A program made the position numbers and the translations under genes. 64,000 nt of DNA from Osmia lignaria lignaria (lineage: Eukaryota > Arthropoda > Insecta > Hymenoptera > Megachilidae), in contig NC_135039.1 of the NCBI RefSeq assembly GCF_051020975.1, forward strand, positions 11,072,692 to 11,136,691. Direction: 5' to 3'. Under the pieces are notes generated by a model that was not told where the DNA came from, searched no databases, and was given only the letters and a program-made list of their open reading frames with translations. Shown here in pieces: positions 26,006-38,000 of this stretch (position 1 is the stretch's first letter; each line of letters begins with the position of its first letter).

Positions 26006-29000
26006 TAAATTATAATTTCATTAGGTACGACCCACTCGTCCCCCAGAAAATTCGCGTTTTTGAAATATACACCGTCAAAGTCTGAAAAAACTGTTGTTAG
26101 GCGCGCATGCGCCACATAGTACCAGCGCAGCCATTTTCAAAGACATTACATACTATTGGGCGCATGCGCGCGCAGCTAAAATGGCGACCGTCAGACTTTC
26201 CATAGGAAATGGAAACTCCTATAACTTTTCACTCCGACCACTTGGCCGCGCAAACGCAACGGTTTTGAGTTAGTTTCAATAAGACCTTTCTAACGACGTA
26301 TAGAGTGTGTTAACTATATTCCGTGATTGCTTCGCAATCCGCGTTCGGTAAAGGTTCTAGGGTAAGTGCCATGCCGTCTCTCATGCTCCTCTTATCAAGA
26401 GATGGAACATCTTCCCCACTCTGTCCAGATCCTTCGGGAACACCTTTATCTCTTTACACGTGCCATACGGTACCATGACTTCGGGTCATCGGCCACACGC
26501 GCCTTCTTCGACGATCGGCAATCGGACTCCTCGTTATTGAACAGTAAACATAACACCCGTGACTCTTAGGTGTCAACGATCCTAATTGCAATAGCGGCAT
26601 CGGCCATCCTCTCTAATTTCCTAGAACTACATATTCTCACCACCAAGTGGCCTCTGAGACACACATACGAGCCCGACACGTTTCTTAGCTTTGAAAAGCG
26701 CTTTGACGTTAACAAGTGTATCTTTAACCCCAGTAGTTCTCGAGTTGAAAAGTGACACGGGCAGTCGTCTTTGCGATTTATATACAGGGTGCCCCAGAAA
26801 GGGTGTTAGTCCTTTAAGGGGGTGGTAGAAGGGGTGATTCTGAACAACATTTTCCTTTGCGAAAATATTATTTGAAGCTTTGTTTTTGAATTATTAAGGA
26901 AAAACACTTGGCCAATCCGAGCGCGCTTAGCGCGCGGGCTCAGGGGCGACAGCGTCTAGGCCTAGGTACCGTACGAACGCTTTCGGCGCCCTGTTGGAAA
27001 GATATAGATTTTCATGTTTACACTAAACTACACGTGTGATGGTAGTTTTCCTTTCAACAGATTCGGTACTTCCCATGTTAAATGGCTGACATGAAACAGG
27101 TACAACTATGCACTCGACATCTTAGGTCTCCACGGGTACTTAAGTGTAACACAAGTTCTCTGCATAACAGGGTTAATTAACCGACTGCTGTGAATACCGG
27201 AGGGATCCAGGCAACGATTCTACGCGTGTCCGTGAATACTCCTGCAAATTAAACAGTTATAACTGTTTCATTGTATCTATTCTTGGATGGAAGTTACAGC
27301 TTCAAAAATTTATACCCACTTGGAGTTCGTCCAACTTCGCCACCATTGGCTATTCTGAAGTAAATAAAATAGAATCGTTACTATTTACGGTTCCATCGTT
27401 TCTATTTTCGTTAGACCACCTACGGCACCCTCGCTTGGCCACGTGCGGTCCTGGACAATGCGTCTGACCACCCACGGCAATCGCCCCTATATTACTTGTC
27501 TGGCCATCTATGCTGTCCATCCCTATATCACTTATCCATGATTCTATTTCATATCTACTCGTCTGCCCTATGGATCTGACATCTCCATCTACTCTTCTGG
27601 CCACATAATGTATTTTATTATATCCACCCCTATACTACTTAGCTGCTGGGAACCCATCACTGGCTAAGAGTGCACCGTTTCCTGTTTACCATGCTGGTGT
27701 AGTGTAACAAGAATCTTCCTCTAATTTTTTTTTCCAGGAACGGCTCCTATTGAGCGTGCTACCCAGACACGTAGCCATGGAGATGAAAGCCGACATTGCT
27801 GGCAAGCCGAAGGATACTATGTTTCACAAAATTTACATTCAGAGACACGAGAATGTCAGGTGAGCGGGGTCCCTGGAACAACATACAATTCAATTTCCTT
27901 TCAATACAGAAAATGTCAGAAATTAAAATAAAGAGTCTAAATAAAATACAATGGCACCTCGGTATATGACCTTAATCCGTCCCTGATGTTTGGACGTATA
28001 CCAAACCAATCTTTCCCATAAGAATTAATGTAAAAATGATTAATCTGTTCTAATGTAAAAAAAAACTCCTATTGATATTATACCTACACTGTTTATGTAA
28101 TGAACAGGATTTAAGCGATTTAGTTTATTTAACATAATAACAAACCAAATGGAATAACTAAATTAACAAACCAAATGGAATAAACGGTTATCCGAATATA
28201 ACTGATTAATAATTAATTTTTCCTCTGTGTTAATTATTTAAAAATGACGCAAAATTCACAGAGCAAAATTTGTCACGTCCAAATAGGACGTATATCGAGG
28301 TACCACTGAATCCTAAATCTAAAGTACCATGAACGTACTTGTTTGGAGAGCGAGTAATTCGAAGATATTCGACTCCCTGATGCATCAAGCTGATACACGC
28401 GCGTCCATCATACGTTAGAACGTAACTCGGGGCTGACACTAGTGGGTCGTTAAGTCGGGCGACGTGCCACTAATGAATTCCAATTAACACCCGTCGCTTA
28501 ATTACGGTGAACCGCCGTCGACGGAGAGCCTATTTGAAAATCTTTCTTCCAGCATCCTGTTCGCGGATATCTGCGGATTCACCTCGCTGTCGGACCAGTG
28601 CACCGCCGAGGAGGTCGTCAGACTGTTGAACAAATTGTTTGCTTGGTAAGATTAAAAATCAAATCATTAATTAGAAGACCGGTTGATTGAAAATTATCAT
28701 TGTCATCACAGCTTTGATACTCTGGCGGCTGAACATCATTGCCTGAGAATCAAGCTGCTCGGGGACTGCTATTATTGCGTCTCCGGGCTTCCGGAACCGA
28801 GACCCGATCACGCCCGATGCTGCGTGGAAATGGGATTGGACATGATCAGCGCAATTACGTGAGTTTTCTCTCCTTGCAATTCAGCTCGTCCGGCTTTTCG
28901 TGAAATCCTCGAGAGCATTCCTGTCCCCGCGACCAAACTTTTGTCTCCGGGAAAGAGGGCGGTGAGTAACAGTGAATCACAGGGGCAATAGAAAGCAGCT

Positions 29001-32000
29001 GGGAAGAAAGTGACCTCGGCAAATCAGTTTCTGTTGAAACTGGAGAACTGTAAAGAAAAATAAAATTTTATATATTTAAAATTAACAGAATATTTTTATT
29101 GTAAATGAATTGGAAATTTTTAATTTTTAAAAATCATTGGAATTCATAGAATTCTTACATCCAATCTCTTCTACCTTTATTCTCCGAGGAAATCATCCCT
29201 TTGACGAGGCGCCGCTCTTTTTCAACGGTGGATAACAAGAACCTTGTCCGGAGACTGTTGTCTCTCGAGTCTGCGGGTTACTTTGACCCGTTTACTTCGT
29301 TTCCGCCTCTTAAGACGTTTCCTTTCGCCTTTCCCTTGCGTGCAATTCCCTATACAAGGCGAGAGATGAGACTCCGTTGTTGACAATAAAAATAAAACGC
29401 GATTAAACGCCATCCTAGAACGATTATTTCAAACATCAAATACAATGATATTAAAAAACAAATTTTCCACCATATTTATGGTGTCCATAATTTACTCGAA
29501 GGAAGCCAGGAGCCTAAGTTTCACGAGGTATGAATACAATAATAGCGTATATTGCGTTAATCTGGAATAACGAGACGGCACTATGGAGATACGGATTAAC
29601 GGGGTTTGAATTAAAGGGGGTTCTTGGATTAGCAAGACTTTACAGCCATAGGGGAAAAACAGAGGAATAAAAGTGTCCAACAGGAACGCCCTAATCCGAA
29701 TTTATTAGCCACATATCTTGTTTGAAACAAACAGCTCTGCCTTCCAGCAACCTCGCAGAATAATAAATCACATTTGGCATCCGAGCTTTCCATAATTTGC
29801 AGAGAGTTTATGTAGCAATTTTCATTACAATGGGGCTTCGAATTAATATACCATAAATGCTTTTATGGCTTGAAATCCTGGCCAACTTTCTATCCCTATT
29901 AGTGAAGTGCGGCCCGACTATTCGGGTCGGTCCGGAAAACATCGGACGGGCTCGTCCGGGTGTCTGATACGTGCAGTCGGGTAGCCCGAGTGTCTCGGCT
30001 CAGGTCGGATGAAGTCGGGCAGGTTCGGACATGAGAGTTGGGTCGCGGACCGCGGCCCGCGGGAGCTCGCCCGAATCCGCCCGACTTTATCCGACCTGAC
30101 TCGAAGTAGTCGGGCTACCCGACTGCACCCGTCCGAGCCCGCCCGATTTTTTCCGAGCCCGCCCGAGCCCGTAATATCGGGTACCCTAATGCCTATGTAT
30201 TTAAAAAAATAATGAAACCATTTATCACACTTGCAGGCTTTATCGAGAGGTGGGTGCCGTGAACGTGAACATGAGAGTGGGGATCCACACAGGCAGGGTT
30301 CATTGCGGTGTCCTCGGTCTGAGGAAGTGGCAATTCGACGTTTGGAGCAACGACGTCACCCTGGCCAACTACATGGAGAGCGGCGGAATACCGGGGTGAG
30401 TTTCAACTCGTTTTCCGGCGTTCCGCTGGCAAGCTAGCAGCTCTTTTTTTCTTCCCTTTATCTCGCTCGTTGGCGAACAAATTTCCAGCGAAACGGTAGA
30501 GAGAATTCGTACCGAGGATATTGAAAAAAAGAAATGGAAGCGTGATCACTGGTGCGATAGAATGCAACGTTGATTCGCTTTCCACCTTTGTTCCTTGTTT
30601 TCGTCAAACAGAAGCGAAGGAAGACATAGAAATTGCGTTAGCAATTCTTTTTCTCTTCGTGAATTTTTTTCCTCCAGTTTCGTGTAACTGTAGAAAGAAC
30701 ATCCATGATGGTGGAATATTTCTGAAAATTCACGTTTCTCTTATGGTATTTTATTTCCTCTAGCAGCAACAACCAACGTTCATCAAATAACTGAATTTAA
30801 TCAACCATGTTGAGATATTCCAATTTTGCAACAAATAAATGGTTAAATTCCACAATTTTTTCTTTAAAAAATTGAAAACGAAAATTTGATATTGTTCATT
30901 TAATTATACCTTCTGAAGGGATCACAATTGACCCAAGTTTCCTATAAAACCCAATGGATGATCAAAAGTCCTATTAAATCAGTGCTTATTACCACTGCTC
31001 CCTGTAGACGAGTCCACATCACGAAGGAGACCCTGGACTGCCTCGGCGGTTACTACGAGGTCGAGGAGGGTCAAGGAGGGGAAAGAAACGCGTACCTGAA
31101 GGAGCACAATATCAAAACGTACCTGATCATCCCTGGGGACACGTACAAGGGTAACATACCCTCTTCCGGGTTGAGGAAAGGTTTACCAGCGAACGGGAAT
31201 GTGTCGAAAGAGATGAGGGTGATGGGTCACGGTTCACAGCGTGGAAAACAAGCAAAGTAAGCCACTCGATTTCCTGCTATTTTTCCGGCAATTTAACATT
31301 TGTATTTCAATCATAAATTAATATTTTGTATTTCCAAACACATAAATCAAAGATACTTTAACGTTCACCATTTGTATAATCTCTCTTTGCATTTGAAGCA
31401 TTTTAATTTCCATAAATTTCAAGGTACATTTATTGTTTTAATAATAAAACTGTGCAGCGTCCGGCTATAAATTGAAATTTATCCCTGCCTCCAATTCCAG
31501 GAAAGTTAACAGAATCGCTCAGAAATACCTTGAATCAATGTTTCAACCGAGCTTCTATTTTTATTCTGTAAAGTTTAATATACAATTAAAATTTGAAAGG
31601 CAATCGATGAGTCGAGAGGATAGAAGTATCTGTTATACCGTGATGTTTCCATCGCGATTTACCAGATGTTTCTGTTGAAAACGATGGCTTTCGTGATAGA
31701 TTGGGCTTTGGAGAGACTGCCGAGAGTAAAAAAGATCCTGAAGACGAGGTGAACGAGTACCTGATGAGAGCAATCGACGCCAGGAGCATAGATCGATTGA
31801 GGGCCGAATATTGTACACCTTTCATTTTAACATTTCGACGACCCGACGTCGAGGAAAAGGTAAATTCCGATTGAATAATTATTTATCGTTGAACGATCTT
31901 CGATAGCTGTCCATAATTTTCCCTTTAATTAATTTGTTTATTAATCGACTCGCCCGTCCTTGGTAATTAACACACTGATTACCACGGTTATAACGATATG

Positions 32001-35000
32001 TATTATAATGAAAAAAATAAATAAAATAATTCAGAGGAAATAAAAATCAAAATTATAATCAAATCTTCAAATTGAAATAAAACTCAGAGTATGTGATTTT
32101 TTATGATTTCTTTATTTTAAAACAAAGTCTAAATGTCCTCCCAATTCTCCCAATTTTCCCTTATATTTTCACACAAGTGGAATTCAATTTCATCAATAGC
32201 GACCTTATTTTGTTTCTGAGCTCCTCTCAATAGTCTTTGGATTATTGGTGCAAACTTCACTTTCCATGAACCCCATAAAAAAAATCTAATGGTGTTAATC
32301 ACCCGATCCTGGTGGCAATTGATGTCATAAAATAGACTTTGTATTAAAATAAAGCAACTGTACAAAAATCAAATACTCTGAATTTTATTTCAATTTGAAG
32401 ATGCGACCTGGATAACCCTTTATTTTTCGGTGTTTTCGAACGATTACGTCGTCAATATTTCCTATGCCGCGACAATGGACGAGAAATAAAATTCTTTTTC
32501 AACTATTTGTTGCAGTACTCGCGGGAGAGAGATCGAATGCTGTCCGCATATTTCGTGTGCTCTGGTTTCGTCTATACGGTGGTCGTGATTGCTATAGCAA
32601 TCACTCTGTACGGGTAAACAAACCATAGCAAATAAACTCGATTTTTCCTTCCAACATTTCCCGGATTACTTTCGTCCCTCTATATCCTACACCGCCTCTT
32701 ATATAAACCAATAACAGCGTCTCGAATCAAAGGAGGATTCTGAAACGAACAAAAAAATTGTCTTTTAGGAGCGTATACTTCTACACGTGCGTGGGAGTGA
32801 GTATACTGTTGATCGCCTCGATCAATGGGATCCTCTTGGCGGAAAAGAACGAGGTGAGAGTTCGTTGAAAACATGTTTGTCTGAGTTTCAAAGTTTTCTG
32901 CTAAGGTTAAAGGGTTGTACCTAGTTAGGAGGTCGAAAAAAGGGATTTTTCAAGTATTTTCTTTTTTTTGGAAAAATGTTTTTAACACGTTGAACTCCAT
33001 GGGGGACCCCTGAATAATTAAAAGAAAACAATAGAAAAACGGTATTTTAAGTAATATTGCTATGGCACAGATAATGTGAAATGGCAAGTAGAGGGATTGA
33101 AATTTGAAAATTAATTATTACTATTCTTAGTAATTAGTAAGAATTAATGGCAAGTAGAAAGCTTGAAATTTGAAAATTAATTATTACTATTCTTAGCAAT
33201 TACTAAGAATTAATGGAAAGTAGAAAGCTTGAAATTCGAAATTTGAAACTTAATTATTACTATTCTTAGTAATTACTAAGAATTAATGGCAAGTAGAAAG
33301 ATTGAAATTTGAAATTGAAAATTAATTATTACTATTCTTAGTAATTACTAATTTTCTTAGTTATTACTAGGAATAGTTAATTTACTAAGAATAATTAATT
33401 TTCAAATTTCAAATTTCAATCTTTCTACTTGCCATTTCACAAGCTTTAATTAGAGCTTTAATACGTCCCAGAAAAACTTCACTGTGGCGTTCAACGTGTT
33501 AATGAATTTTAATGTTTAAATTAAATTAAATTAAAAATTAAATTAAATTAAAAATTAAATTAAATCTTTAATGAATTTTAATGAATCTTTTTACATTGAA
33601 TTATAAATTAATCTTCACATATACACTCATATTTTTTTTTTACAAAAATATTGATTTGTCAATCTCCGAGAGCACCTCCAAAAAAAGGTGTCTTACGGTG
33701 AGCAAAATATCTCTGGTTCATTTGAAATCAAAAAGCAATGAAGATTTACTTAATATAAGGTAAAATCTTGTCTTTAATTGAAGAAATAAGCAAAATATCA
33801 CATTTGAACAAAATGGCAGTTTCTCTCAAAAAAATTGTCATTTTCGCCAACAAATTTCGTTTTAAATTGCTTATAAAATGAATAATATTGATCGGATCGA
33901 AACAACCTTCGATTAAAGCCAAGATTTTACCTTATATTAACTAAATCTTCATTGCTTTTTGATTTCAGATGATCCAGCAAGATTGAAGGTGAAACAAGAT
34001 TAGACAAATCAATATATTTTTTTTTAAATATGAGTATATACGTGAAGATCAACATTAAAATAAATGCAAAAGTTTTTCCAAAAAAAAAAAACTTGAAAAA
34101 TCGCTTTTTTCGACCTCCCTACTAGGTACACCCCCTTAAGCGAGTTTCGGATGGCAGATGCGGTGCGAAACGCGTTAATAGAGCGTGAAACGAACCGTTG
34201 CTCGGTTAATCGAGGTTACACGCTGTACGTTTCCAGCGATATCCAGTCGTGACTGGAATCGATTACCCGGACGGACCCTTTGGAACCTTGCCACTTCCTC
34301 TTGATCTTGAATTGGTGGCGAGATTCCAGGTCACCGGTGGAAATCATCGATTCACCCGTTGCAACCCTGTCGTCTGTTACTCGAACCGACGAGCAAACAG
34401 AATCTCGTCGACAATGACCGGAGAGAAATAACGAGATTCGATGTTCCGTATTTTTTCAGAGGGTGCCACGATGCCTTCGAAACTTCTCCGTGCACGTGTT
34501 CGAGAACCGTGGGGTCGCGCAAGCCCTGGCCACGTGTGTCGTCTTTCTCACCTTCGTCACGGCTCTCTCACCGCTGGTAAGCTCTAAACGTAGTAGTACG
34601 TTCAAACTCTCAACCGGAAATGAAAATAAATACAGTAAAGTAACATGCTGTCGAATGAACACTGGTGGAATTAATTCTGGACACTTTGAATAAAAATATT
34701 CTTTATTTCATATTTCTGCAGAAATATGCTAAATATTTTTATTGTAATCTATTGTTACGTCGCGAGCGAGATACGGCGCGCGGCGTACAAAATAAAAAAA
34801 AAAGAAAATTAATAAATGGTTGAGAACGGTATTAGCGCTGCCACCAGTCCTAATCGCTCGTGACGATGTTGGATCACTCACGATTAGAACAATAAAAGAG
34901 TTGTTAGATAAGTTAATAGATTAATTTAGAGATTAATCGGGTTCGTCAATGCTCTAGTCCCATACGGGCCCCTCGTATGAATTTGTGCGAAGATGGTAGG

Positions 35001-38000
35001 CGTGAAAATGAAGGAAAGGAAGTGTTTGAAACGTAAATGAATTAAAACTAGTTAGGTGTAACAAAAATATAATTTCGAAAAAATAAGCGTAACAATAAGG
35101 TGGTTAGTTAACAGGAAGTACGAGCTGCTTGAAATACAAAAGAAAAATATATATGTTATAAAGAAAGTATAAGATTATATGAAAATGAAACTATTGATTA
35201 TTGGATGAATTAGAATTTTGATTAAATAATTCGATGATTCGAGCAACGACGTTCGGCGAAGAATTAAGCGCGAAAAGAAAGAAAGAACGGTCTCAGAGGG
35301 TATATTACCAGAGCCACGGTTTCGTGGGGCCGTCTTCTTTGCGTGTGAGTCGGAATTTATTTGATAAAGTTAATATTCGATACCTTGAGTCGCTGTACTG
35401 AACGGAACGATTTAGAGGGAAATTTTCCAGAATACGCGGTTTCGTAGATCGCCCGTTTTGCCTCACTACATCCAGATTCGTCGTATTGGATAGAAATGAA
35501 ATGGACAACTTACAAGGAAGATGTAAAAATAGTATCTGATAATACTTTGAATTATTCGCTTGCTTAATCGCTGGTGTCGTCTAGAATCTGGAAGTCAAAG
35601 AAGAGGTGAGAAAACTGCCACTTGCACTACGCGTTCGCGATCGGCCTTTTGTTACGGTATTACGGGACGATTAATTACAAAACGAACACAAAAGTATTTT
35701 CAAAACGACGCGACGCGGAGAAATAAGGAAAATAATCATTAATTTAGCGGACGGTTTAAAAACAAAAGAGAAAAGATAGATCATTGAAAAGTGTGAAAAG
35801 AATTTAACGTATTCGTATGAGTCCTTTACGCGGTAAACGCGAACCGCAATCTCCCGGCACTCTGCCTTTTTCAAGGACTTTACCGGTCAGCTAATTACGA
35901 CGATTTCACGCGAAAACTATTGCTCGACGCGAACATGGGCTCTCCGCCACGTACTTCACGATTTTTCGATGAAGAGTGATTTGCCTCAGTCAAGCGACCG
36001 TGTCTCAGGGTTCGACCCGCGATCATGGGCCCAAAGTGGGGGCATCATTTGGCAAATCAGGGTACGTGTCGAAGGGGAAATCTCGTGCGTGTTGGGTTAG
36101 TTGGCCGCTCTTCTTAGTTCTCTCATCCCTTCCTGACCTTTCTTTCTGCCTTCGTCTAAATTGTCCATTTCTTTCTACCCCTCTAACGCTACGCGGATTT
36201 CATGCGTCGCAATTCTAAAGTTTCTGGAATATTCGAGATCTACTACGACTTGATTTATTCGAATTCGTTAATCAAAGAGGCTTTTACCAATGACATTTCC
36301 AGTATCGAAGAAGGTCTACGTTTTATTACAGATGTTTGATTTACTGGATCGAATGACTATTAGTTGAATACTGTTAATTATTCCGTTCTTATTCGTATTT
36401 TGGCGGTTTGCGTAAAACGGCAATCGGTGTTTTATTGTTATCGTTAAATCGCGGATCTATGCATATGGTTTGTTGCATTTATCTAACAGCAGACTCGCGT
36501 GTTAATTATTAACGATATACATATATTTGAAACGTGTTACGTTTAACGTTTCCTAGATGTTCGTTGCCGATGTTTATTGCCTTAGTCGACCTCTTGTCTC
36601 GAACGTTCTTGAACGTCGGTCGACAATTTCAAACTACAGCGGTTATCAGGCAAACCCTCGCATTTCATAATCATTCAAACAGTTTCATTTCGTTCAATTC
36701 CAATCACTTTCGTTCTTAATCGCATTCATTCTTTGGTGGAAGGACCGGCATGCTTTGCAGGTAGGAGAGGTATTTCGTTTGCGAGGTAAAACAAAAATCG
36801 TATTTCCCTTATTCCGCGCGGTTAAGCTGGGAAACTTCCAAGTGCGTCGCACTGCTTAACCGCGTGGCGAAAGATGTTGATATTACCTCTCCTTAACCTT
36901 AGCGATTTCGAATTTCTATATGTTTATTGCTACGCGGTTTCGACAAGGCAATCGTCCCAAGGAAGGTTAACTTCTTATTATTTGAAAAGAACTAATTATA
37001 GCCTCCTTTGTGTGCCTCGCCTGGGATTATCTCCAAGTGCTGCGCACCGACGAGGTACACAAATTCAGTATATTAAACGGTTAAGCTGTTCAACACTATC
37101 AGAAAGAAAATGAAAATGGATGTTAGCCACCGCCGGATTGTTGAAAATAATCCGAACGTAACACTATAATGTTTATATTTAATATTTTCATTCGATTTGG
37201 TTTGTAAATTTTTGAAGATTTTAATTTAAAAAAATCTAAACTGTGCTGTTATTGTATGATGTGAAATAGCCAATCACAGAATGAAATTAGTTTTTGTCTA
37301 CCTCCTTTGATGTGTTGAAATTGTAATTTTTATTGTATATTAAATTTTTTTATATAAGCGATGCCCTAAAATTAGAAAATAATGATTAGAATAGCAAATA
37401 TTAAATAATTTGAATAAATGCGAAATAAAACGTGTCCAGAATTAATTCCACTGGTGTTAGTACGTGGAACGTAGTAATACGTCAACGTTCATAAAAAAGA
37501 AATTCTACCAACCGATGCGAGTGTCATAAAATCTAATGAAAAATGCTGCACTACGATGCATCAGAATTTGACACGTGTATCCCACTCGACGTATTACTAC
37601 GTGGATAGTCAGGAAGACAGGAGCGATCAGCGCGTTAACGATCAAACGCGTGGCTGCTATTTATCATCGGTGTCGTTGCACCGAAACGATGAATTTCGTG
37701 CAGTCCGAGGCAGTTTATGATTAATGAAACCGACCACGATCCTCTGATCCTCCGTGTTCGAGGAAACTGATGGATCGTTAGGCAAGAACGATGCAGACCG
37801 AGGAGTATACCGAAGAAGAAATAAAATCGATCAGTCTTCGTCTGTTTCTTTGGATCGTAGCTGACGCTCGAGGGTGGACGCGTTTGCAGCAACGGCACAG
37901 CAACGTTCCTCGAATGGCCGGATAATTCCAGCGTCACCTTCCAGGGTATCGATGCACCTGTCGATGTCTGCTACTACACCGTCTTCGCTGATGTAAGTTG

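Larger units (their letters stand above)
20506..27737. other. Cyclase intron 5, 7.2 kb
   Basis: No nested gene recognised. Contents: a foldback at 20880-21238, a TTAA-type miniature element at 22063-22156, a stretch with AGCTTCGCTC motifs at 22960-23480, a segment at 25040-25200 nearly repeating 4455-4640 (GGTACCTTTAATATTACACT and GAAAAATGGCGCGAGAATAT), a retroposon tail at 25891-26004, NRF-1-like palindromes at 26103-26169 and an ACAGGGTG-type element at 26784-26910. Confidence 0.7.
20356..31256 (+). other. Adenylate cyclase C1 catalytic half (exons 5-10)
   Basis: The C1a class III cyclase domain is spread over exons 20356-20505, 27738-27859, 28553-28645, 28712-28858, 30237-30395 and 31008-31256. 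Both metal-binding aspartates are present: FADICGFTSL (codon 28566-28568) and LLGDCYYCVSGLPEP (codon 28764-28766). The vertebrate 5/6 proteins have Glu where this protein has Cys in FADI(E>C)GF, and FACFD replaces FARFD; neither position is a metal ligand. C1a continues through RVGIHTGRVHCGVLGLRKWQ and ANYMESGGIPGRVHITKET. The C1b linker starts in exon 31008-31256, where GNVSKEMRVMGHGSQRG resembles the VSKEM..MG segment of ADCY5. Confidence 0.92.

Noticed and set aside
34753..37163. Full LTR retrotransposon
   Set aside because: Only one TG...CA unit with a 4-bp duplication; no gag-pol frames or second LTR, so called a probable solo LTR.
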